Part shown: in pieces, positions 7,218 to 13,158 of the stretch
How positions within the stretch are numbered: the stretch's first letter is position 1
How the letters are laid out: each line of letters starts with the position of its first letter
Source: Flavobacteriales bacterium UBA3376
GTDB lineage: Bacteria > Bacteroidota > Bacteroidia > Flavobacteriales > Weeksellaceae
Direction: 5' to 3'
DNA: 17,511 nucleotides
NCBI GenBank assembly: GCA_002359055.1
Contig: DEQC01000028.1
Location: 1-17,511 of the forward strand
Made by a program: the position numbers and the translations under genes
Notes under the pieces: model-generated
The model's input: only the letters and a program-made list of their open reading frames with translations
Database searches by the model: none
What the model was told of the DNA's origin: nothing

Positions 7218-7792
7218 TTTCTAAACATTTTTAAATGGTCGATATAATCTAAATTGATTTTGAAATTTCTCTTCATATTTGAATTAGATGAGTTTATAAC
7301 TTTCAAAGCTTCACGGATGTACCTTGCTTCAATCACTTTGAGTTCATCTAAACGAACAATTAACGGCAGCAACTCAACTGCAATATCGTAAACCTCCTGT
7401 TGTAAGTCTGTTTCAATATAACGGCGTGTTGATTCTTTTATAGCCTCCTCATCTATCACTAATTTACCACTTATTAAATTAATGTATTGAGTTTTGTGTA
7501 AAAACTTAACCTCTGACAATAAAGCGTAATACTGCGCCTTTTTCTCTACTGCATCTAAATTGAAATCTAATGCGCTTTGTGGAAATTGTGCCGTTTTCAT
7601 AAACTCATTTTCTACAAACTTACCTTTCAACTCGAATAGCTCCTTTTTCTCTTTGTGAGTTAGTTCCTTGTTAAAAAATCTTTCAACCGATTTAATGATT
7701 GATTCAAACCTTTCTTTTGCCTGTCTTTCAGCTGTTAATCTCAATTTAGCTGAATGCTCATCATTTTTTAATAGAATTTTCTTTTTGCTCAT
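7214..7792 (-). CDS. Hypothetical helical element protein, 192 aa
   Basis: I do not recognise a family. The sequence is charged and almost wholly helical by inspection, with a Lys/Glu-rich N-terminal half (residues 1-60, including THKEKKELFELKGKF), a central segment around 75-110, and a C-terminal helical part ending DYIDHLKMFRK. No signal peptide, membrane span, metal site or nucleotide-binding loop is seen. It is the first gene after the origin-like intergenic region and is translationally coupled (ATGA) to the 72-aa gene. Together with the last gene it forms a small module whose position matches the accessory or packaging-interference genes of phage satellites. That comparison rests on position only. 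Confidence 0.75.
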   Translation of the reverse strand: MSKKKILLKNDEHSAKLRLTAERQAKERFESIIKSVERFFNKELTHKEKKELFELKGKFVENEFMKTAQFPQSALDFNLDAVEKKAQYYALLSEVKFLHKTQYINLISGKLVIDEEAIKESTRRYIETDLQQEVYDIAVELLPLIVRLDELKVIEARYIREALKVINSSNSNMKRNFKINLDYIDHLKMFRK

Positions 7793-7819
7793 TTTTATCT
7801 AATTTTATATTTAATATTT

Positions 7820-7845
7820 GATAGCACTCTGCTATCCTTTTTTTT
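7820..7845 (+). terminator. Rightward terminator-like hairpin in the 5' region of the leftward 192-aa gene
   Basis: GATAGCA-CTC-TGCTATC is a perfect 7-bp stem with a 3-base loop, followed on the plus strand by C and eight T (7838-7845). Read leftward there is no T run. No rightward gene precedes it, so it either ends an antisense transcript or acts as a hairpin in the leftward leader, 27 bases upstream of the 192-aa start. Confidence 0.5.
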
Positions 7846-7847
7846 CG

Positions 7848-8122
7848 TATCTGTAATATCCGTAATTGAATTACAGATAGATTACACATAGATTTGACCG
7901 TAAACCATTGACTGCCAACACTTATTACACTTATTACGGATAAAAACCAATACATAAATATATTTTTAAAAGTTATTTATCTCTTATGCTTAAAATATTT
8001 ATTTTTTACGCGCGTTTATAGTGTTTTATGTGTCATAAGTGTAATGTGGTTTGATACTCAACTACTTACGCCCTTTTCTATGTGTAATACATCCGTAATA
8101 TCATTACACTTATTACACATAG
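7848..8122. other. Iteron array, candidate replication origin of the element
   Basis: This fills the 320-base gap between the 192-aa gene and the replication gene. Eleven heptamers of the form ATTAC(A/G)(C/G) or its complement start at 7851, 7860, 7870, 7881, 7924, 7933, 8039, 8082, 8093, 8103 and 8112. The first four and last four are each spaced 9-11 bases apart, one helical turn, and in the same order (two forward, two inverted), so the clusters look like diverged copies 231 bases apart. Perfect inverted repeats are embedded: 10-bp arms at 7848-7857/7870-7879 and 12-bp arms at 8078-8089/8111-8122. Between the clusters lies an AT-rich stretch (7940-8007) suitable for unwinding. The last heptamer contains the replication-gene stop codon. 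Origin function is inferred from architecture and the adjacent replication protein. Confidence 0.7.
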
Positions 8123-10509
8123 GCTTTCCATTTTCTTGTCATTTGCTCATATCGATATTTTAATTCTCTAAACTCAATAAAGGCATCAATGTATTTTTTT
8201 GCATTCCTTACATTGAACTCTGGCTTATAATGATACAATGGGTTTGTCTTGTGTTCATTTAAAAAATCAGTTACCGTAAAATCACGCCCATTGAGCAAAT
8301 CAAACAATCTCTCCATTTCCTCCAGTATCGCATCGTTATAGAAATAGGCTCTGAAATTATCTTCTCTCTTATCGTATTGAATCGTTTTTAAACCATATCT
8401 CAAATACCTCTGAACACAAAAGAATCCGAAATTATAAAAGGCGTTCCACTCCTCTTTGTTCCAATCAGCAAAGAATGACTTTCCAAAATAACGTGCCGGC
8501 GTGTTTTCGATATTCCAAAAGTTGCTAAACTTATATTCTATGAAACGCCTGTTTGTTGATGTCGCATTTTCATCATAACGAACCGCCCAATTTGTAGAAA
8601 TAACAAATTTAGGTGCGTACTCAAATGGAATTGTTTCGGCCGTTACGCCTTTACGCTGTGCATCAATTGAACCCGTTATGTGCGTGTATAAGGCGTTATA
8701 ATTGAAATTCATTGGTACGTCATCAATTAAATAAATATCATGCTCCAGCTTCAAATCTGCGTGAACATGAGTATAATTTGGATCATACGCATTACCTCCT
8801 TTTTCAATTGTTGGTCTGAAATAAGATAAAGCCCTTTGAACTAAGCTTTTACCACGTCCTCCGTTTCTGTTCTCGCCGTCCGCTCCCTCATCTGATAGGA
8901 TTATCGCTGGCGAAAATGCTGGGTCTTTATAATTGCTTATCAAATACCCGAACATGGTAAAAAACGCCTTAATGATATTTTTATCCTCTTGGGTGAAATC
9001 TTCTTGCTTTTCCTTACCAGTACACGCCATTATTAAAAAGCGTGTAAAATCGCTTTGCGCTTCATCTACATCATCAAAACTAATCTCATGCCTTTGGGTT
9101 GAATGCTTTGGAAAAAAACCGTCAATATCATCATAAGGCACTAACTCCATGCTGTCGGCTGTAATTCGTGCAACTCCATTCCCAAAAGGAATATCAACCG
9201 TTGTTTTAGAATCTCTATGATATTCTAATGGTATAGGTGTTAGTAGCTGTAAAGCTTGCTGTATAACATTGCTTGCATCCCTTGCAATTCTATTCTCTAC
9301 AGCTTCAGGTTTAAGTTCGTTAATGTTATCTTTTAGATAAGGTACTAAATCGGTTTTATGATTTATTGCCGTTAATATCTTATTGTCGTTCTTGACAATC
9401 GTTATTTGGTCATATCCCTCACGAGTAACTCTCACAAACTTCTCTTGCTCGAAAAACTTATAATAGCTTACGGGTGTCGTAATTACTTCGCCATTCGGAT
9501 TGAGCTTATAAAAGTTAATAACATTATTAACTATCTTTGATTTGGCAAAATCCTTTTTCGCAAATTTTACCACTCCAAAATCAAGCACATCACATTGTTC
9601 ATCTTCTAAAACAACAACTCCGTCATGAAGTCGAACATAATTTTTAAGGTTATTAGCATCCACAAACTTTTGAATGTATTCAGCTTCATATTTCGCTAAA
9701 TCTTCAAATGTTTTTCCTTTGTTATTAAACCTTTCATCCGTTATAACTTCATTAACACGGTCGCCGTAAATAGGTCTTAATCTATCACGAACATCCTGTA
9801 TCGTTGCGCCTTTAACTCCGTTATGCATATTCAGCAAAGTGTTAAATTCGCCTTTATCTATTATGCTGTAAACATCAAAAGGGTTGATATTAAGTTCTAA
9901 AAAAATAAAACTCGGATAGGCTTGTGCAATATCGTATTCTTTAATTCTAAAAGGTAGATACTGCCTTAATACGCTTGGTATGCTTGTAATTGGATTATAC
10001 TCACGGCTTTCAACTGTCTTAACGTTGAACATTTCATTGTATTCAGGCACATACAAACCCCTAAGCTTCATCATCATGAACAATACATATTTGTTGTACT
10101 CTGATTCATTAAATGGGTTGTAATCTATTCCCTTGCTCTTGTTATTATCGCATTTCTTATAATAATCATGTAATTTTGCAAGGTCATGCCTAAAATACTT
10201 TTCATTTAATCGTTTGCCGTGTATGTAAGCATTTACAAACTTGAAATAATCGTTTTCTTTTAACGGATTTGAGTTAATAAATTCAACATAGGCAATCATC
10301 AAATCATCTAAATCAGTACGCCTGTCTTCTGACAATTTCACAGCGTCCTTATACTTAAATAATTGTTTCTTACTCTTCGATTCAGTTCTAATCCTTTGAG
10401 TAAACTCCTTTTGCCAGTCATTAACAAACATCTGTACAGTGTACCTCGTTGCACTAACTCCGTTTCTCACCCTATCCAATGGCTGAATCAAATCAATAGA
10501 ATTACTCAT
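8113..10509 (-). CDS. Replication protein: superfamily A-like (TV-Pol type) polymerase fused to SF3 helicase
   Basis: A 798-aa protein that probably initiates and drives replication of the element. The C-terminal part is a superfamily 3 helicase: a P-loop variant at 548-555 (RNGGRGKS, Lys554), Walker B IYLIDD at 592-597, motif C KFVISTN at 634-640, and Arg654-Arg655 in the arginine-finger region. The central part shows ordered motifs like polymerase superfamily A: motif A EYDIAQAYPS (Asp193), motif B-like RDRLRPIYG (241-249, with Arg where PolA has Lys) and motif C RLHDGVVV (His295-Asp296). TV-Pol proteins of virophages and bacterial mobile elements combine such a palm with an SF3 helicase and are proposed primase-polymerases. 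Residues 1-170 are helical and unassigned. No archaeo-eukaryotic primase motif was seen. The start overlaps the upstream gene by eight bases, and the stop lies within the candidate origin. Helicase secure; polymerase assignment by motif reading only. Confidence 0.85.
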   Translation of the reverse strand: MSNSIDLIQPLDRVRNGVSATRYTVQMFVNDWQKEFTQRIRTESKSKKQLFKYKDAVKLSEDRRTDLDDLMIAYVEFINSNPLKENDYFKFVNAYIHGKRLNEKYFRHDLAKLHDYYKKCDNNKSKGIDYNPFNESEYNKYVLFMMMKLRGLYVPEYNEMFNVKTVESREYNPITSIPSVLRQYLPFRIKEYDIAQAYPSFIFLELNINPFDVYSIIDKGEFNTLLNMHNGVKGATIQDVRDRLRPIYGDRVNEVITDERFNNKGKTFEDLAKYEAEYIQKFVDANNLKNYVRLHDGVVVLEDEQCDVLDFGVVKFAKKDFAKSKIVNNVINFYKLNPNGEVITTPVSYYKFFEQEKFVRVTREGYDQITIVKNDNKILTAINHKTDLVPYLKDNINELKPEAVENRIARDASNVIQQALQLLTPIPLEYHRDSKTTVDIPFGNGVARITADSMELVPYDDIDGFFPKHSTQRHEISFDDVDEAQSDFTRFLIMACTGKEKQEDFTQEDKNIIKAFFTMFGYLISNYKDPAFSPAIILSDEGADGENRNGGRGKSLVQRALSYFRPTIEKGGNAYDPNYTHVHADLKLEHDIYLIDDVPMNFNYNALYTHITGSIDAQRKGVTAETIPFEYAPKFVISTNWAVRYDENATSTNRRFIEYKFSNFWNIENTPARYFGKSFFADWNKEEWNAFYNFGFFCVQRYLRYGLKTIQYDKREDNFRAYFYNDAILEEMERLFDLLNGRDFTVTDFLNEHKTNPLYHYKPEFNVRNAKKYIDAFIEFRELKYRYEQMTRKWKAYV

Positions 10510-10798
10510 GGCTTTCGGGTTTTAGAAATTTAACATTAGTTGTAAGAAATCCAGCACGATGTTTTGTAATTGGGCAAATACCCTTTCTAACTAAGTGAAT
10601 GCGGTTCTCTTTCCTCAATGCAGCAACGTATCTGCATATTCCGGCTCTCTCTATGCCAGTCTCAAGCGCAACCATTAACATGGTTTTAGGCTGTGCGAAA
10701 AACGAATTGAACACTTTTCGTTTTTGTCCGTTTATTTTCCTATATTTGCCTTGTCGTTTATCCAAAGAATTTACAAGGCTTGAATTATTATCTCTCAT
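10502..10798 (-). CDS. Small winged-helix DNA-binding protein
   Basis: 98 aa. A basic N-terminus (KRQGKYRKINGQKRKVFNSF) leads into a helix-turn-helix-like segment: MLMVALETGIERAGICRYV at about 40-58 followed by LRKENRIHLVRKGICPITKHRAGFLTTN, which fits a recognition helix and wing. Proteins of this size and layout are common next to replication genes in Bacteroidota mobile elements; a role as origin-binding or copy-control regulator is inferred. It begins 3 bases after the stop of the preceding gene and overlaps the replication-gene start by eight bases, so the two are probably translated together. The specific family was not identified. Confidence 0.75.
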   Translation of the reverse strand: MRDNNSSLVNSLDKRQGKYRKINGQKRKVFNSFFAQPKTMLMVALETGIERAGICRYVAALRKENRIHLVRKGICPITKHRAGFLTTNVKFLKPESHE

Positions 10799-10801
10799 AG
10801 T

Positions 10802-11110
10802 TTAAGCCTTTTTTTGTTTAACCTCCGTGAATAGATTAGCAATATCAGATCGTTTATAGAACCTTTTGCCACCAATTGCGTAAAGCGTCAATTTGCCGTT
10901 CTTCTCATACTTCCAAAGTGTAGAACTACTCGCAAGTCTATCTCTGACTTCACTTTTCGGAATGTACTCTGCTAATGGATCATTTGGATCATTATCCAGC
11001 GTAGTTGCTGGCTCGTGGTTCATTTCGGATAAAAGCCCCTCAATTCTATTAATTTTTTCTAATAGAATTTGCATTGCATCAGGCAATTGCTCAAATGTTA
11101 CTTTTTTCAT
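10802..11110 (-). CDS. Excisionase/MerR-like helix-turn-helix protein with N-terminal coiled coil
   Basis: 102 aa from ATG at 11110 (MKKVTFEQLPDAMQILLEKI). A frame extension to 11152 exists but lies entirely inside the preceding gene and adds an atypical N-terminus. Residues 5-30 form an amphipathic, probably coiled-coil helix typical of element-borne HTH proteins in Bacteroidota. An acidic linker (NDPNDPLAEY) follows, then a MerR-type winged-helix module (IPKSEVRDRLASSSTLWKYE, then GGKRFYKRSDIANLF), ending in a Lys-rich tail. The expected role is DNA binding as a recombination directionality factor or a regulator of the operon. The start overlaps the end of the 62-aa gene by 20 bases. Confidence 0.75.
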   Translation of the reverse strand: MKKVTFEQLPDAMQILLEKINRIEGLLSEMNHEPATTLDNDPNDPLAEYIPKSEVRDRLASSSTLWKYEKNGKLTLYAIGGKRFYKRSDIANLFTEVKQKKA

Positions 11111-11279
11111 TGCCTGCGTTTTTTTGGTTCTTAAATTCGTGCACATTCTCAACTGGATATAAGTATCTATCCATGATCTTAATAGGTTTTAGCAACCCTT
11201 TGTTTTTTAAATAATACACTCTGTTAATAGTGCATCCCAACTCTTTCGCCACCTGTTCGGTGATTAAATACTTTTCCAT
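11091..11279 (-). CDS. Small MerR-type HTH protein, candidate excisionase
   Basis: 62 aa. The protein is essentially one helix-turn-helix domain: ITEQVAKELGCTINRVYYLK forms the two DNA-contacting helices, followed by the wing NKGLLKPIKIMDRYLYPVENVHEF. Size, fold and position (first gene of the leftward operon, next to the integrase across a 290-base control region) fit a recombination directionality factor. It could instead be the element's repressor. A perfect 16-base palindrome lies two bases upstream of its start and may control its expression. It is translationally overlapped with the next HTH gene. Confidence 0.75.
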   Translation of the reverse strand: MEKYLITEQVAKELGCTINRVYYLKNKGLLKPIKIMDRYLYPVENVHEFKNQKNAGNEKSNI

Positions 11280-11281
11280 AA

Positions 11282-11297
11282 TACTAAATGTTTAGTA
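11282..11297. promoter_or_regulatory. Palindromic operator candidate at the start of the excisionase-like gene
   Basis: TACTAAA-TG-TTTAGTA, perfect 7-bp arms with a two-base centre, ends two bases upstream of the ATG at 11279. It could bind one of the HTH proteins of the operon or fold as an RNA hairpin that limits translation initiation. Confidence 0.45.
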
Positions 11298-11302
11298 AGC
11301 CT

Positions 11303-11443
11303 CTTGAAAAAGAATTGGGGTTGTGAGAAACCAAAAACGCGAATTATTTACAAAAAACAACTAATATTTTTTTTATTCAATTAATTGTATTATTTTTGTA
11401 ATGAAATTGGTTTTCCCCTCCAGGACTCCAATTCTTATTCAAG
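11303..11443. repeat. Spaced inverted repeat in the control region
   Basis: CTTGAAAAAGAATTGG at 11303-11318 is complementary to 11428-11443 in 15 of 16 positions, with 109 bases between. The region between is AT-rich apart from a short C-rich tract. Either a protein-binding pair or the base of a long RNA stem. Confidence 0.5.
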
Positions 11444-11480
11444 CCAAGGCTGATGTTTGGACCATCGGCCTTTAAGGCTT
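11391..11480 (+). ncRNA. Candidate structured small RNA or leader-peptide region, rightward
   Basis: A -7-like box TATTTTTG at 11391-11398 (no matching -33 TTG at the usual distance) precedes two hairpins. AATTGG at 11405-11410 pairs with CCAATT at 11428-11433. A longer stem pairs AAGCCAAGGCTGATG (11441-11455) with CATCGGCCTT-TAA-GGCTT (11463-11480), with one G-U pair and a three-base bulge. A 24-codon reading frame (11401-11475) covers the same stretch. There is no T run after the stem. The RNA reads toward the integrase 3' end. Existence as a transcript is inferred. Confidence 0.35.
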
Positions 11481-11569
11481 ATATTTATATTTACACAAAT
11501 ATACAATGAAATAAAACGTGTTTTAATTATTTTCGCTATAAGTAATTAACAAGTTATAAATAATACACA

Positions 11570-12814
11570 TTAAACATTCAGCATCAAGTCATAAGCATCG
11601 TTTGCAGTGTCATTGGAATCTTTTCCAATATAGCTAAGCAGTTGAGCCTCTGTGCTGTGAGCCGTAATGTTCTTTAAAAACGATGTATTTATTTTTGTAT
11701 AGTAGTTACTCGCGAAACTTCTACGTCCTGTATGTGAGGTAATAAGTTCGTATTTTTTGTAAATTCCTGTTTGCTTTCGGATAACCCCGTTTTTTGATAC
11801 TGTTATTTTTCCCTTAGTGGGTTCATCTATACCAGCAAGCCTGCATACTTCTTTTATGAAATCGTTGTACCTCTGATGGCTTATTGCTCTTGGAAAGTTT
11901 CCGCCCCTCTTATCTAATATTTCTTGAACAATTGGGAGTAATGGAATAGATACCTGCTTACCTGTTTTTTGTTGCGTTATATCAATAAACTTCCTGCCCT
12001 TATCTGTTCGTATCATTGAACTATTAAAGCGCATGAAATCGCTTATTCTTTGCCCTGTGTAGCATGAAATCAACAACCAATCTTTAGCATTCTGTAAATA
12101 CTCATGTTTCATTGGCGTTGCTCGTATCTTGTCCAGTTCATCAAATGATAAATAGACAACGGGTGTTTTATTCTCTCTCACTTTAGAATGAAGAAAATCT
12201 AAGCTTTTATCTACTTCGATGTTATGCCGTCTTGCAAAATTGCAAACTGTCTTAATACTTTTGAAATTATTATTTATTGTTGCTGGCTCGTAGTCTTCTT
12301 TTAGATTCCATTCGATCCACTGATCTAAAAAGAATTGATTTACATCTTTAATTTTGTAATTGGTTTTTGTAGCTTTCTGAAACCTTTCAATCTTATTTCT
12401 AACTACTCGCATCTTTTTTATAGTTCCGTCCTTTATAATGTTCTTTTGATTTATTAAGTAGTAGTCAAAGAATTCTAATAAATCGGTTGGTACATTGCTT
12501 ACCTCTTTAGGGTTATAGTAGTTGTCTAAAGTACTTACAAGCCATTCCCTGCTTGGATCAATTGCGGGTGTATAGGAATCTATAATAAAGTCTTTGATCG
12601 CTTTCAACTCATTATCCAGTTCTATCTTTAAATTTTGCTTATCCACATCTCTAAAACTTTTGCCTTGTCGGTATTCATTCCAAAACGTTTTTGAGACCTC
12701 TGTTTTTATACGTGTACGAATTGATTTCTGAACATCAGCAATGAAATAAACAAATCTCAACTCAATTTGTGCAATTGGTTTTGCTGAACGATAAGAAAAA
12801 ATAACATTAACCAT
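11570..12814 (-). CDS. Tyrosine recombinase (integrase) of the element
   Basis: A 414-aa site-specific recombinase, the usual length for Bacteroidota phage or element integrases. The N-terminal arm-binding-like region is 1-90, the SAM-like core-binding domain about 108-205, and the catalytic domain about 220-414. Catalytic residues are all visible: Arg256 (CYTGQRISD), Lys283 (QQKTGKQ), His361-xx-Arg364 (SHTGRRSF), His386 (AHSTEAQ) and nucleophile Tyr395 (LLSYIGK). It is intact. Its start lies 185 bases from the distal attachment repeat, and TGTACAT repeats shared by both element ends sit just upstream of it. It should recombine the 13-bp core in the tRNA-Arg 3' end. Possible autoregulation is suggested by the overlap of its -7 box with the TGTAC boxes. 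Confidence 0.95.
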   Translation of the reverse strand: MVNVIFSYRSAKPIAQIELRFVYFIADVQKSIRTRIKTEVSKTFWNEYRQGKSFRDVDKQNLKIELDNELKAIKDFIIDSYTPAIDPSREWLVSTLDNYYNPKEVSNVPTDLLEFFDYYLINQKNIIKDGTIKKMRVVRNKIERFQKATKTNYKIKDVNQFFLDQWIEWNLKEDYEPATINNNFKSIKTVCNFARRHNIEVDKSLDFLHSKVRENKTPVVYLSFDELDKIRATPMKHEYLQNAKDWLLISCYTGQRISDFMRFNSSMIRTDKGRKFIDITQQKTGKQVSIPLLPIVQEILDKRGGNFPRAISHQRYNDFIKEVCRLAGIDEPTKGKITVSKNGVIRKQTGIYKKYELITSHTGRRSFASNYYTKINTSFLKNITAHSTEAQLLSYIGKDSNDTANDAYDLMLNV

Positions 12815-12838
12815 GATGGATACTTTTTTGAACTAAAG

Positions 12839-12846
12839 CAAATGTA
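12839..12846 (-). promoter_or_regulatory. -7 box for the integrase gene
   Basis: Read leftward the sequence is TACATTTG, matching TAnnTTTG, 24 bases before the integrase ATG. It overlaps the first TGTAC box. No TTG lies at the usual 17-23 base distance, so only the -7 half is supported. Confidence 0.4.
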
Positions 12847-12871
12847 CAAAAAATGTACATAGATTGTACAT
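12839..12871. repeat. End repeat with three TGTAC boxes, right copy
   Basis: The 21-base unit at 12851-12871 matches the left-end copy at 6499-6519 in 20 of 21 positions. A third ATGTAC box precedes it at 12842-12847. The cluster sits 24-57 bases upstream of the integrase start and 127 bases inside the distal attachment repeat, so it could be both an arm-type site and an integrase operator. Confidence 0.65.
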
Positions 12872-12998
12872 AAGAAAAGAACAAAATAAAATACTTTAGA
12901 ACGGTATTATAAAACTAATTGTCAATAATAGCAATGACAATAAGGCTTTCAGCTATTTTATTTATTCGTTTGTATTTTTGCTTGTTTGTGGCTTGTAG

Positions 12999-13011
12999 TC
13001 CTTCCGCAGTC
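12999..13011 (+). repeat. Attachment repeat, distal side
   Basis: TCCTTCCGCAGTC, identical to 6429-6441 but without the rest of a tRNA gene upstream. It lies 185 bases upstream of the integrase start, as expected for the distal junction. Sequence to its right should be the original chromosomal flank of the tRNA. Confidence 0.85.
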
Positions 13012-13158
13012 GCTACTTTAAAACAAAGCATTTACATTCAACAACTTAAAATCGATTAATTAAATTTCTCATTACAGAGATATAATTTATTCAACTTACA
13101 ACTACATTTTGTATCATTACTTCAATTTTGGTTTAAATCATTTATCTTTGAAGCCGAT

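Larger units (their letters stand above)
6443..12998. mobile_element. tRNA-Arg-integrated element, about 6.56 kb, satellite-like
   Basis: The unit is bounded by a 13-bp direct repeat of the tRNA-Arg 3' end (6429-6441 and 12999-13011). It contains, all leftward, a tyrosine recombinase, an excisionase-like protein, two further small DNA-binding proteins, a polymerase-helicase replication protein, an iteron array and three small genes. The flanking chromosomal genes read rightward and are ordinary housekeeping or envelope genes. The layout of integrase, regulators, replication protein and a short tail ending in a phage-type small protein resembles phage-inducible islands, but no capsid, tail, relaxase or mobilisation gene is visible. 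The element probably excises, replicates and re-integrates. Dependence on a helper phage or conjugative element is inference. Confidence 0.85.
12815..13158. other. Intergenic junction region, element end to chromosome
   Basis: This 344-base gene-free stretch holds the TGTACAT repeats and integrase promoter (12839-12871), then about 125 bases of AT-rich element DNA with no clear structure. The distal attachment repeat follows (12999-13011). The last 147 bases are AT-rich chromosomal flank leading to the secreted-protein gene, with no terminator or RNA gene seen. TATCTTTG at 13143-13150 matches a -7 box but lies only eight bases before the next ATG. Confidence 0.6.

Noticed and set aside
7761..7955. 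Leftward 64-codon frame across the iteron array
   Set aside because: It overlaps the start of the 192-aa gene, is built from repeated iteron sequence (VISVISVGS), and has no recognisable features; best explained by repeats in an intergenic region.
7848..8122. CRISPR-like array
   Set aside because: The repeated units are seven bases with helical-turn spacing and both orientations, with no long identical repeats or spacers; an iteron array fits.
8113..10509. Archaeo-eukaryotic primase domain in the replication protein
   Set aside because: I looked for the DxD and sxH motifs of that family in the N-terminal half and saw none in order; superfamily A-like motifs fit better.
11111..11152. 14-codon upstream extension of the 102-aa HTH gene
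   Set aside because: It lies wholly within the preceding gene, and MKKVTFEQLPDAM is the typical N-terminus; extension lacks independent support.
13143..13150. TATCTTTG, a -7 box match before the secreted-protein gene
   Set aside because: It would place the transcript start almost at the start codon, and no TTG has correct spacing, so it is probably chance.
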